Source of the DNA: Ptiloglossa arizonensis
Taxonomy: Eukaryota; Arthropoda; Insecta; Hymenoptera; Colletidae
Assembly (NCBI RefSeq): GCF_051014685.1
Contig: NC_135055.1
Span: forward strand, 5,444,001 to 5,508,000
Length of the DNA stretch: 64,000 nucleotides
Direction of reading: 5' to 3'
Shown here piece by piece: positions 48,571 through 60,446 of this stretch. Positions within the stretch are counted from its first letter, which is position 1. The number at the start of each line of letters is the position of its first letter. The position numbers and the translations under genes were made by a program. The notes beneath the pieces were generated by a model. It was not told the DNA's origin. It searched no databases and saw nothing but the letters and a program-made list of their open reading frames with translations.

Positions 48571-50005
48571 TGACGTCACGGGGACGATACCAAGGAGTAG
48601 GGATGGATCCCAGTGGTGGGGATGCAGCATCCTGTACTCGGTGCATGTTGCCCACACTTTGTACATTTTGGTAAAATTTCTTTTCTCTCACAATTCAGGG
48701 TCGTTGAATCGAGAATCGTACGTAACAATTTCAAGTGATCGATTGTCAGCGCTGGGCAAGTGACGTCACTGGGAGATGCGAAGGAGGAGGGATGGATCCC
48801 AGTGGTGGGGATGCAGCATCCTGTACTCGGTGCATGTTGCCCACACTTTGTACATTTTGGTAAAATTTCTTTTCTCTCGTAATTCAGGGTCGTTGAATCG
48901 AGAATCGTACGTAACAATTTCAAGTGATCGATTGTCAGCGCTGGGCAAGTGACGTCACTGGGAGATGCGAAGGAGGAGGGATGGATCGCAGTGGTGGGGA
49001 TGCAGCATCCTGTACTCGGTGCATGTTGCCCACACTTTTAGGTAAAATTTCTTTTCTCTTACAATTCAGTGTCGTTGAATCGAGAATCGTTTCAAGTGAT
49101 CGATTGTCAGCGTTGAACACGTGACGTCACTGGGAGATACGAAGGAGTAGGGATGGATCGCAGTGGTGGGGATGCAGCATCCTGTACTCGGTGCATGTTG
49201 CCCACACTTTGTACATTTAGGTAAAATTTCTTTTCTCTTACAATTCAGGGTCGTTGAATCGAGAATCGTACGTAACAATTTTAAGTGATTGATTGTCAGC
49301 GTTAAACACGTCACGTCACGAGAAAGTACGACAGAGCAGAAATTAACTGCAATGGTGGGGATGCAGCATCTTGTACTCGGTGCATGTTGCTCACACTTTC
49401 TGCATTTAGGTAAAATTTTTTTTCTTTCGTAATTCAGGATCATTGAATCGAGAATCGTACGTAACAATTTCAAGTGATCGATTGTCAGCGCTGGGCAAGT
49501 GACGTCACTGGGAGATACGAAGGAGTAGGGATGGACTGCAGTGGTGGGGATGCAGCATCTTGTGCTCGGTGCAATTTGCCCACACTTTGTGCATTTAGGT
49601 AAAATTTCTTTTCTCTCGCAATTCAGGATCATTGAATCGAGAATCGTTCATAATAATTTCAAAGTTGCAATTGACCAAATTATAAACTTTCGTATTATAG
49701 TATCGTTAAAATTTTGTTCGAGCTTTTTATATCCTACAGTATGGAAGAGAAGTAATTTCTTCGAAAATTTCGCAGTGGTGGGGATGCAGCATCTTGTGCT
49801 CGGTGCAATTTGCCCACACTTTGTGCATTTAGGTAAAATTTCTTTTCTCTCGCAATTCAGGATCATTGAATCGAGAATCGTACGTAATAATTTCAAAGTT
49901 GCAATTGACCAAATTATAAGCTTTCGTATTATCGTATCGTTAAAATTTTGTTCAAGCTTTTTATATCCTACAGTATGGAAGAGAAGTAATTTCTTCGAAA
50001 ATTTG
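48571..50005. repeat. 189-bp tandem array with TGACGTCA palindromes
   Basis: GGTGGGGATGCAGCAT anchors units at 48615, 48804, 48993, 49165, 49354, 49543 and 49777. Spacing is 189 except for a 17-base deletion in unit 3 and a 45-base enlargement in the last step. Units contain GTACTCGGTGCATGTTGCCC, AGGTAAAATTTCTTTTCTCT, AATTCAGG.TC(G/A)TTGAATCG and TCAAGTGATCGATTGTCAGC. TGACGTCA occurs exactly at 48571, 48761, 48950, 49122 and 49500, and is mutated to TCACGTCA near 49311. After 49640 the unit gains an AT-rich segment absent from the others. Since 189 equals 63 codons, minus-strand frames (48576-48923, 49066-49632) stay open and encode a repeating peptide with CTKCGQ and CCIPTT. No start, splice or family evidence supports coding. 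Confidence 0.95.
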
Positions 50006-51380
50006 GATTGAATTCAGTAGTAGGTTATCAGTGTACTAGTGGATTTTATGCATTTCTGGCGCGTACAATATTGAAAAGAGAGAAAACAATGCCAAGTCCC
50101 TGCACAATGTATTCACTTGTATGTGAAATGGTATATTAACAGTAGTACACCAGTGTACAAAATATATTCTGCGTACGTTTTGTTTAGTCATTAGCATCGC
50201 TTGACCTGCTTTACAATCATAGAGTATGCCCGCCAAGGAGACGTGCCAAAGTTATCTATACTCTTAAAACTGTCCCGTATGGTAACAAATCCGCCATGCC
50301 TAATGCAAGCTTTCAGAGAGGTATATCTCAACAAGTTGAATATGATTCCTGAACCCGGTTACGTGTCATCCTTCCAACGACCACGTCAGTCTGTCTACAG
50401 GCCTACACGATGTACCGATCGCCTAGTCGCGCTACCTCCACTCTCAGACATCTACCTAGGGGATCTTATTAAACTCGTCGAACTATAGCTTGTCCAACGA
50501 ACAAGCTTCGGTCGGAATCGATCGCTCCGAAAGGCTGGATCGCTATGAGTCACGCCACTCGACACGGCGATCAAGCGGTACAGATTCTGGTGGGGGGGGG
50601 GGGGGGGGGGGGGGAGGTGGTAGGGGTAAAGGGGCCCAGGCGATCGCGAGGAAAATCAGGATCGCCGGCGATTCCTGGAATTCGCAATCGAGTCGCAGTT
50701 TCTTGCGCGGGATCTTGGGCAAGCGGAGCGATAGGCACGATAAATTAGCGAACCGTCGCTTTTTTTTTCAATTTTTTTTTTTTTTTTTTCATTCCCCCTC
50801 TCTTTCCATCGGGTCGTTATCCGTCGCGCGACGAAATACGAGCGTGGCTCGATGTAAAAATTGATAACGCGATCGGTCGGTGGCGTTGCGCAATCCGTTC
50901 GACTCGCGGGGACTTTCTAGCGATTAGCCGCGGTCTTGTCGAAACGAGCGATTCGCGCCTTCCTCGGCCGGAAAGGAAACGATCGGCGGTCGGAAAGTCG
51001 GGCGCGTTTTCTGCCCTCCGCGGAAAGAGAAAACGCTTCGTTCTGTTCCGCGATGGACTTTTAACGCACGGGACGCCCTCCTCGCGCACTCGCACCGTCT
51101 ATCTCTCACGGTTCTCCTTTACTTTCCCCGCGCGTGGAGAAGAGAGATGAGAGAGCGAGTGTGCGTATGTGTATGCGTGTGTATATAAGAGAGAGAAACG
51201 AGAGAGCGAGCGAGTGGGTCTGTAAGAGAGAGAGACGAGAGAGAGAGAAGAAAAACGAAAGAAAGAGACACTGTATAGAGGGAGAGAGGCACTCTTCCAA
51301 CGTCGGGGAAAGTGAAATCGGTCGCCTGCACTGCTGCACGCCTGCACGCGTGCTCACCTTGTTCGCCCGTTTGCTCTTAC
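50006..51380. other. Unassigned DNA with G23 tract and GA-rich region
   Basis: Includes a pure run of 23 G (50592-50614), T-rich runs (50760-50790) and an imperfect GA-rich region (51127-51260). The 95-codon plus frame at 50201-50488 has balanced composition but no recognised family. Confidence 0.45.
50592..50614 (+). repeat. Poly-G tract, 23 bases
   Basis: Uninterrupted G run, followed by G-rich sequence to about 50634. It is unusually long for a pure G/C homopolymer and could also be a sequencing or assembly length artefact. Confidence 0.9.
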
Positions 51381-51446
51381 CTGTCGCGTAAATCAGACGC
51401 GCGGCCAGGCCAATGCTACCATTAATAATGGAACGCGCTAATTTAC
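51381..51446 (-). CDS. Weak candidate exon, unidentified
   Basis: On the minus strand CTCGTAG precedes, and CAG|GTAAGA follows, a 66-base open piece. The donor matches the consensus closely, but the acceptor has only a weak pyrimidine tract. The product in the open frame is about 22 residues including KLARSIINGSIGLAARLIYA, hydrophobic and balanced, unlike neighbouring translations. Entry phase would leave two bases and exit phase one. I recognise no family, and a frame this short is easily open by chance. Confidence 0.15.
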
Positions 51447-54124
51447 CTACGAGCCCGCGTGGATACAAAAAGCTCGGGAGAAAGTGCGGGGCGTGGGAGA
51501 GTCTCGCGGGCAGCGCGCTGAGCTTTTCAGAGGGGCATCAGATGCGATTGAAACGCGATGGTCGATCGGGGGACTGGGTGGGGGGAGGATAACGGCGAGG
51601 AGATTTCGTCGACTTCGTTTCTTTCTTTTTTTTTTATCGAGAAAAGCGTCAAAGCGACGAAACGTGGAGTAACGAACGAGAAAAGTCTACGTGTCGTTAT
51701 ATCGAGGGACGAGTCTGTCGTTACATCGAGGGACTGTTGTATGTTTGATACGCAACGCTCGTCGTGTCGTGATAAACGCGAGTTCGTTTATCGAGGATAA
51801 TTTCAAGTCCTCGGGATGATTCGTGTATAACGAATTTCGTTTCGAAATCGAAAAATGAAGAAAATAGCTGAAACAAGAGCGGGAAGGTGTATCGAAATTT
51901 ATTCCCAGGAAATTAATAGTTTAGGCGTTAATTGGTTTTTACGTAAAAGTTATGAGCCATTATTCTTAATTAAAGTCAATCAGTCTAGCGATTTACGGTT
52001 GTGTGTATATATTCTTTTCGAGTTTAATCAATTTTGACTCTAATTAAGAATTATGACCAACTAACGCCGATACTATTCATTTTGTAGTTCTTACCTTTGT
52101 ACCACCTTTTTTTTTCATTTTCATGTCTAGCAAATAGCTTCTAAACTACCCAATTGTCTGCAAATTGGAGTCTCTATCAGCTACTTAGTAATATATTTTA
52201 TGATATTAATATTAGTATCATCTAGAGTGTTAGGATATTATTATTATTGAATTCATCTCGGTACAATATTTCTTCACAAAATGTTGTCATCTATCACCTA
52301 TGAACCAGTAGCTGTGTGACTCTGATAACCAAAGAACAAACGATACATCGACCTAATTTCTTAAATCCGGAATATTTCCTTGTGGGAGTATCTTCAGATA
52401 CCAATTTAAGCAACCCCTTCCCCCACTCGATGAACGAGTGTTACGTGACAGCCGTCACATTCATCGTACATCCTCCGAAATCATCTCCTCTTGCGTGTCC
52501 AGAACCATTTATCTCCGCCGCTGGACAACATAACACCTTTGCCTAACGCCATTCCCACAAAACGAACACCGAACGCTCATACGTTCGAAGAACTCGAATT
52601 TTCCCATGACGAGTATTCCCATAGCGAGTAATCAACTTACTGGCGAATGAGCAACCAAACTTGATCACGCATTCCGGTGGAACTAGCAACAGTGTACGTC
52701 GAAGAAGCTACCGAACGAGACTCCTGCGAAGCTAAAGAGAGGATAAGGAACAAAAACTGGATAGTCATTTCCATAGAATTACCAACTCCGAGTATTCAAT
52801 GTACTGCAAAATTAATGGAAAATACGTAACCGTCTATTACATGAATTTTGTTTTATTCTGAAGAAGCTATTGAAAGAAATTATTCCTTAGCTTTTTTATG
52901 CGTCGTGGAGAAATTAATACTCGAACTAAATAAGTGACTGGACCTACAAAGTTACTGGATAGTTATCAGAGAACTTCACGATGATTTTTTTTTCGTTAAG
53001 TTCCCGATCGATCATACTATACAAATGAGAGTTCATAAATTCTCTGCTAGGTACACCTAGTGGTCAAGTGTTTCTATAACTTAAAAATATTTGATAAGCT
53101 ATATCCGCGTATTACTAACCCCAAGTAATGGAGTAAAACATCTCTTACAGCTAAATTCTCACGTATCTTTAAACGAAGAACAACCGTAGAACGAAAGTGC
53201 CAGATACTAGTACCCCAATTATAAAAGGAAAATTGAAATTACTTCTTAATTGAGTTGCTACTAGAACTGAAACAAAATCACGTTTAACAAGGGAACAGTA
53301 CTTCTCCCCTGACACATTGCCTTTTCAAATGGCTCTCTAGATTATTGTCAGCACTTAGCATCCCATGAACAGATACCCATCGGTCCACTTTTGGACTCCG
53401 CAATTAAGAGAAGTGGATCTCGTATAACCCCACCAAATTGCTCTAGAACCGATAGGGAGAGCGCTCAACGAAATTCGTACACCCGGGAGTACTCGAGCCA
53501 CATAATAAAACTTGACCACCATGACGGAGGGTAGACCCGCAGGATGTCAAGGAACGTCACCCCTCCGCCCTTTCGAGCACGTCCGCGCGAAGGCGCGTCA
53601 CGCACGCAGAACTGTTGTGCAGTGCTCGGCGCGCATTTGCATTTTCACCGAGCGTGTGTGGAGCGGGCGTGCACGTGTGCGGACGTAGTCGGTCGCGTGC
53701 AACGACGCGCGAATCAGCGTCGACGTTTGTGTGCGTGCGCTCGGTCGATCGGCTCGAACGCGTGATCGGCACGCGAGTCGAATCCCGATCGAGCGGCGCG
53801 CGTGCGCTTCGCTACGCGACCGCGAAACAGGGTCGACGCGAGCGAGGAGTTCGCGATCCACGCCGCTAACGATCGCCATTATGCGAGAGTGAAAGAATCG
53901 AGAGTCTGTTTTGTCTGGCGACGCGCGATCTAGCTGGGAACCTGGTCACGGGAGAAATTCGCGCGATCGAAGTTAGGTTATAACGTCTATGCGAGACCGC
54001 GAGTCTCCTCGCTTTTAAGATCAGTGTTCTCACGAGGATGGATTGAACGAAGAGACAGGTGCCAGGTAGTGGTAGACCGCTCGTTAAATATTCAAAGATA
54101 GCGCTTTGGGTTTTCGCCGAGTAC
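51447..54124. other. Unassigned DNA with an inverted repeat
   Basis: CpG-rich at both ends (51447-51800 and 53540-53960), AT-rich between. TTAATTGGT...TTCTTAATTAAAGTCAA (51930-51983) is roughly inverted at 52031-52067 (TTGACTCTAATTAAGAATTA then ACCAACTAACGCC), with a loop of about 50 bases. No gene recognised. Confidence 0.45.
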
Positions 54125-54325
54125 AATTTGAATGATATTTGAATTCTCGAGTATTCGAATGCTTGACTATTTGACTATACGAGTATTCGAATACTCAACT
54201 ATTTGAATACTTCGATGTTCGAATGGTGTACCATTTAAATAGTTGAATATTTGAATAGTTGAATATTCGAGTACTCGAGTATTTGGATACTTGACCATTT
54301 GAATACCCGAGTATTCGAATTCTGA
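54125..54325. repeat. Degenerate TTCGAATA-type repeat
   Basis: Irregular 8-20-base steps of GAGTATTCGAATACT, TTTGAATAGTTGAATATT and similar. No fixed period is visible. It shares the core of the arrays at 10.4, 29.4 and 37.0 kb. Confidence 0.75.
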
Positions 54326-54934
54326 AATAAAAAAGGACAATGGCAGTTACGAGAGTATGTATTATTTAACTTATTACAATCTTCGTACCATCAGAAATGA
54401 ACAAGGTCAATGATGAAGTAACTACCGTATGAACAGTCGTATCTGAACAAAAAATAAGTTTCATTACTAACGATGATGAATAAAATATTTTTCTTTTAAA
54501 AGAAAAATTTTATGTTATTTCTATGAGTGTCGTGTAAAATTCTTTTGTATTCGATAAGTATTATAGAAAGTTTGTTCAATTGTTTCATACGTAACATCTG
54601 CTCTTGTATGCTGTTGATTACTAAATGACTTCATTAGGTGTACGTGGATGAAATACAATTAGAATAATTATGTGCGTAAGAGGTGCAGCTGGGCAGTGCT
54701 GTTATAGAACCCAACCTTATAGTTCTAAAGTCAGGATTAACAGTAACAGGATTATTCAAGCATGAGAATCTGTATCTTCTTCTATAACTATTTTAAGTTA
54801 TAGAATTGCCGAGACATAAATCTTCACTCAATGTTCATAAATTGTAAAATGAAAACAGATTATCCTCGAGTCGAACGAATACATACTATACACACTGTTC
54901 GTGTAATAAAATATAAACTAATACAATCACCGAA
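54326..54934. other. AT-rich DNA with one dispersed repeat copy
   Basis: GGTGCAGCTGGGCAGTGCTG followed by AGAACCCAACCTTATAG (54681-54722) is a diverged copy of the AACCTAACCTCAA family. Nothing else is recognised. Confidence 0.5.
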
Positions 54935-55345
54935 GCAACCTAACCTATAAATATAGAAAGCGGTAGATTGTGGAATAACCTGTGGTGCAACTTAAATTCA
55001 GTACGTCCACCCTTCAATTGGACTATCATCGAGTCCAAAAACTAGATACGGTTCGTAAAATGAAGTAGAAACTAATATAACTGCCTACGCAACCTAACCT
55101 ATAAATACAGAAAGCGGTAGAGACTGTAAAATAGTCTGCAGTGCAATTTAAATCCACTCTTTGATTGGACTATTCTCGAGTCGGAAAAATAGCTACGGTT
55201 CGTGAAATGGAATTTAACTGCCGAGGCAACCTAACCTATAAATACAGAAACCGGTAGAGACTGTAAAATAGTCTGCAGTGCAATTTAAATCCAGTGCGTC
55301 CACTCTTTGATTGGACTATTCTCGAGTCGGAAAAATGGATGCATT
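54935..55345. repeat. Tandem repeat of 137-154 bp, three copies
   Basis: GCAACCTAACCTATAAATA starts at 54935, 55089 and 55226. Units include GAAAGCGGTAGA, AATAGTCTGCAGTGCAATTT and TTGGACTATTCTCGAGTCGG. The middle unit lacks the CAGTGCGTCC segment that the outer two have. Confidence 0.9.
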
Positions 55346-56300
55346 TGAAAGGCATGCAAAGGGATGCATTTGAAAGGCATTAGGATCGATGTAGTTGCAG
55401 AGCAGAGATCGTTGGAAGAAACCAAAGGAAAGTGCGCAGATTTCTCGCACGCAAAGCGAGAAAGAAAAATGAACGGCCGCGGTCAGGAGGTGCAGAAAGA
55501 GATCGCCGTCCAGTCTAGCGAAACTGGCACAGTGTCAAGGTGCCTTGCGGGCACATTTGCGAGCAACCGCGAAAGAGGGGGTCGCGTGGCCACGGAGCGA
55601 GGAGGGGGGCTGGTGCGTCCGTCGCCCTTCCTCCTTCCTCGTTTCACCGCTGGCTGGAGCTGGTTCGCTCGGTTCTCGCCGACTTTCACGGAGGCTTTCT
55701 TCTTTCGCGGCCGACTTGCGATCGTGTGCCACTATTTCACGTAAACACGCCCGAGATATTCGCGCGCGGACACGCACGCACGCGCGCACGCACGCGCGAG
55801 TGCGCGAGCGCGAGCGCGAGCCTCGTTCCTACCAGCGTGTCCGGGGTGAAAGGCAAAAGGAACGACACGCGTCCACGATGGATTTTCCATGGAAATGAAA
55901 ACCCCGTGACGCGTTCCGGTGACGCCTTTCTCCGGCCTAGGCGATATATTCGCCTTGCGTTTCTTGTCCCGGCTCCCACTGCACTTTCTTACTTTCGTTT
56001 TGTAATACTTCGCCCGAGGGGAGTGGACGCCGGGCTCAGGTGGCTTGGAATGCTGACAGGGAACTGTGTTGAAAATCTAACGACTCCCAGTGTGTTGGCA
56101 CGATGGAGACGACCGTTTCGAGGATGCATCAGGTGGCTCAGGTCGGAGGATCCGTCGATTTGTCGGTTCTCCGGCAACGCTCCTCGGCTTGGCTTTAGAG
56201 TCTGTTGCATCTCTTGTACTAACAAGGTGTGTAAGGTGTGTTGGTAGCTTCGTTAGAGACGGGAATGCCACTACCTGGAAATCGTGTTGAAACCAAAAGG
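55346..56300. other. CpG-rich unassigned block
   Basis: A short GGATGCATTTGAAAGGCAT duplication lies at 55336-55380. A CGCA/CGCG microsatellite-like tract lies at 55769-55823. The 235-codon plus frame (55540-56247) and opposing minus frames are typical of stop-poor DNA, and no domain was recognised. Confidence 0.45.
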
Positions 56301-57000
56301 AGTTGCATCAGGCTGACACATGGTAGTCAGGGCTTCGAGAGGTTCATCAGAAGACTCGCGACGTTACCGTGTAACTCCCAACTTGGACGACGATAGACAA
56401 GGTAGATTGAGTCTTTCGGTGAGCGTGACCAAAGTAGGGAATCTGTTCTATATATTTCAGTAAGTGGGCATGCTTAAAGAATATTGAAACTCTATAATAG
56501 ATGTTGCATCAGATTGACACATGGGTAGTCGGTCATTTGGGAGATCCATCGAAGCCAGGTGACATTGATCTGTTACCTTTGACGCGAGTGATAGACCGAG
56601 TAGATTGAGTCTTCCATAGAACGTGACCAAACTCTATTCTACATTATTCCCAGAAGGGAGTCTCGTTACTCAAAGACTTTGCTACTTGGGAAACATGTTG
56701 AAACCACGGGACACGTGATAGTCTTCTCTCGAAATCTATGTGCAACTTCTAACCTGAACGATTGTAGACAGAATGGATCGAGTCCATCGAAGAGCATCAC
56801 CAAAGTAGGGGATCTGTCCACGTATTTCAGTAAATGCTTATAGAATGTTAAAATTGCAAGATGTTGCATCGGGTTGGCACATAGGTTATTTGGGAGATTC
56901 GTCAAAGCCCCGTGGCACCGATCTGTCACTTCTGACTCGAGTGATGGACAAACTAGACCGAGTCTTTCAATAAAACGTGACCAAACACAGTAATACATTA
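56300..57000. repeat. Diverged ~180-200-bp tandem repeat
   Basis: GTTGCATC(A/G)G..TG(A/G)CACAT occurs at 56302, 56503 and 56863, with a truncated unit near 56690. Units share TAGATTGAGTCTTTC, GTGACCAAA and TATTTCAGTAA. The 110-codon minus frame at 56666-56998 lies within these units and is not called. Confidence 0.75.
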
Positions 57001-60000
57001 TTTCGATAAGGGGTTATTGAAAGTTACGAGTACTTAGAAACGGATTGTCGTTATTGTTAAGTCGATCGGTGCTAAGTGATGCTGGTTGGCCCTTCCCCAT
57101 CGCCAAAATTGCATCATCAAATATACAACGCAAGGTACCGAGCGAAATGACTTCGAAGGTCTGCTATTAAGAAACAGAACGTAGGGACGGTTATCGTTAA
57201 AGGGACGCCGTTCCACCGGATGGACTCGGGCTGCGTTAAACAAGCCAATTATCGCGACGCCGCTGGCGCGGCTGCTAAAAAATTCATATCCAAACATGCC
57301 GATGGATGCGACCGCGTTCCGTAACGCAGTCACGTAACGTCCTCGAAAATCGAATTCTTCCGTGTACCGTCGCTAAAGCATTCCGGTCGCCGTACCGGTA
57401 TGTCATTCATAAAGAAATTACACCGGCCCATTACTCAACCATTATTTATAGCGAACGAGCGTGCGTAGGCAAGCACTCGAGGCGACTTCCTCGTCCCTTC
57501 GAGGCCCAGAACCGCGACAAGGGGGGACGAAATTCCCCGCAATTGCAGGTGCGGCACCTGGTTTCACATGCGCACGATCCACGTTTCGATCCCGAAAAAA
57601 AAGGGAAGGAAAGAGAGAGGGGGTAGGTAAAAATTTTAAGAATATCGAGAAAAAGAAAAAGGAATTTGTTTCTTCGTCCAACGAATGCAACGCGAGTAGT
57701 TCAAATTACCAAATAAAACTGGCGGGCCCTTTCATAAGGCCCAATCGGTGCTCTTGTAATTTTTTATTTACCAACTTTTCCCATTCTCTTTATCCATTAT
57801 CATCGGTAACGTCCCCTGTCCCGAACGAAATCACTCGTAACTGTTTCTCGATTTATTACGGGCGAGGGTAGTGGGGGGGGGGGGGGGGGGATAATTCCAA
57901 AGCTCCCTTCTAAATTGGTAAAAGTTGATACAAAATTACGAGCACACTGTTCCGCGAAAATTTCGTTCCTCGTCCAGAAACGTCCAACCCGAAGAATCAC
58001 CTAGGTCGCTTATCAGGCGCTTCTACGCACGTCGCGAAGCATCGGGGCCCGTGGCAGTGAAGGTGGGGGAAGACAGCGACGCGGACCCCCGTTAAACTCG
58101 GCCCCGCGGTGCCACGAAATGATATTCAGCCGAGTGTTTCGACAGGCCGTGTCGTTAACCTCCCGCGCGGTTCGTTCCCCGGCTAGTTGGGAAACAATTG
58201 TCCGTTCTAGGACTAGTGGGGCCCAATCGGGACGCCCACTCCCCGGGGACTATTTCAACGCTGCCTCCGGTGTCCCGTAGGTTGCAAATTGGGCGTTGGC
58301 CTCCGCCTGCTTCCTCCCGGTGCCAGGTCGAGCGACGAGCACGTGTGGAATGCCACGTGGGACCCGCGGGCCCCCGAGAAAACCTTTTTCCTCCCACCTT
58401 TTTCGGTGGGGCCCTCGAGGGGGAGCGGAATACATTGCGTTACTCGATGACGTGCGCGACGGGGGACGGGAGGAGACGACTGGTTGGACCGCGAGCCGGT
58501 GCTCTGAAAATTCGAGGGACACACGTGGACTCTGGGAGTGTTGCAATCCTGTTGGAGGCTTCCGCTTCTTCTATGACTCTGCCCCCCTCCCCACCCCTCC
58601 CCCGCTCCTCCTGTGGCTCCACGGATCGTTTACCGCATGATTTCTCACGGTGAACAGGATGACCGATACATTCATACGCGATGGCGTTCGTTTTCAGGGA
58701 CTGCTCCCCCCCCCCCCCCCCCCCTCTATTGGCCTTCGCAAGCTACGTTCTATTGTTTAGTTTGTCTGGATATCACACTTCGCGTTGACCTCTTCGATCT
58801 TAACGGTCGTTGAAATTAATTGTGGTTTACTGTTACTTGGTCTAAACTTGATCTCCGTAGGCTGCAAACTATGACGAATTCAGCGCAAGACTAACGTGAC
58901 CTCAATAACAATCGAAGAAGGAACGAGAGAATACATTAGGCATTTCAATCGATAGGTTACCGAATATTATCTTTATTCTTATCGGAGAATGGTCCACGGA
59001 TCCTGAAGAGTATTTTCTACCGATAGTCTCTGAACCAGGGAAGTGGAGTGCTGGAGCGATAGCGGCTAGAATTAATTTCCAATTAGGTTCCAGTTAAAAG
59101 AATCAACACGAAGGTGATATCTTGTCTACGTATGGAATGAAAGTATATCGAACGATGGACGGGTAACCCCATACGCTGATTTATTTGCTACGTTTACAAT
59201 TCAGTTTGTATATTCTATCTAGGAAATTTTGTTCGTAATTTACAATTAGTATACAGATAAGAGGATTTTACCCAGTTTTGTTCGGGTCACCGGGCGATTC
59301 CGGATTCATCGGTGCTCGGTTACGTGGCTGGGTGACGTAAATCACTCGCGGATTACCGAAGGCGTGTCAGAGCGCAGATTATCGTTCGAGGTCTGCCGTA
59401 TGTGGAACGTTGACTTGGAACAGCTTCTATCGGAGCTTTCGGTACGTCGTCAGCGGCTTTGAACTTAATTTGAAACGGTATATTAGCAGTTCGGGTATCA
59501 GAGACGGCAGAGAAGCGAGGAGACCCGACGATAGGGATACCGTTAGGTATCCTTTCTTCAATTTCATCTGGTCTCCCGCAGTTTGCTGGACCTGTCACTC
59601 TTGTGTCCCCGTTAATTTCCTATTGCATAATATACATGATTGGGAACCGAAAACTGTTACAGGATTTGCGTACGGTGTTTTTCCATGGGTGCACTTACAG
59701 CTCTGCGGATATCAATCTCGATTAACCCTCTATTGTATAGATTTTAGTTTATCTTTCAAAAACGAGACCACTTCTTGGTTATTTGCACGTCCACGAGATA
59801 AATAATACTGGAAAGCGTGTAGTGAGTGATCTCGCTGAGCTGTTGGCTACACCTTAACCTAAGAAACTACTCGTGGAAAAGGTTCGTTGTTCAGCTCACA
59901 GTCGTAGCGATTTATTGAGTAACAAACTGCTCCAAACACGGAACCTTCTTGTGTGGAGGGGAGAGGTCGGCGAAGAAGTCACTGATGCGCTTCGAAATCG

Positions 60001-60030
60001 GTTAACGGTACAGCCAAAAAACATTTTTCT
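57001..60030. other. Unassigned DNA with G18 and C19 tracts
   Basis: CpG-rich at 57240-57600 and 58010-58700, otherwise AT-rich. It contains a run of 18 G (57873-57890) and of 19 C (58706-58724). The 131-codon plus frame (59410-59805) has balanced composition but no motif. No gene recognised. Confidence 0.45.
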
Positions 60031-60095
60031 TCTGATGCAGTCAAGGAACTTGCTAAACGTTGGCCAAGGTACGTGGAAGTCGAGGAGGACTATCT
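60031..60095 (+). pseudogene. Possible mariner-like transposase C-terminal remnant
   Basis: One frame reads KELAKRWPRYVEVEEDYLY, reminiscent of the RW..C(I/V)...GDY(F) pattern near the C-terminus of mariner-family transposases. Upstream sequence shows no catalytic motif in this frame, so this is a resemblance only. It lies about 350 bp before the better transposase relic and may be unrelated. Confidence 0.2.
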
Positions 60096-60446
60096 ATACG
60101 GTGTGTCCGTAACATGTGAAACCCGCTTCAATGATAAGTTACGCGAAAGCAACGAAAATGGTTCGTGCACACATCTACCCTGTAGTAATTTTTGTAAATG
60201 AATCTATTGCATTTACCCAGACAGTGTATATAGTAATACATGCTTGTAATACTTATCATTGGGGCTAAACGAAATGACATTCTTCGATCGAGGTGCCAGC
60301 AACAATTCAGTGCAAATGCATAGACTAGACTAATTAGAAATTACCAATAGATGTGAACAGGTTATCAAACTTGTGTCAATCCTATGTAAATTTCTTGAAC
60401 AATCCTATCAAAAGAAGCCCCAAGTGATGCTGCGTTTTCCATGTGA

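Noticed and set aside
54935..55260. Telomeric TTAGG repeat (CCTAA on this strand)
   Set aside because: Only two adjacent CCTAA-like words occur per unit, spaced by the 137-154-bp period. There is no telomeric run.
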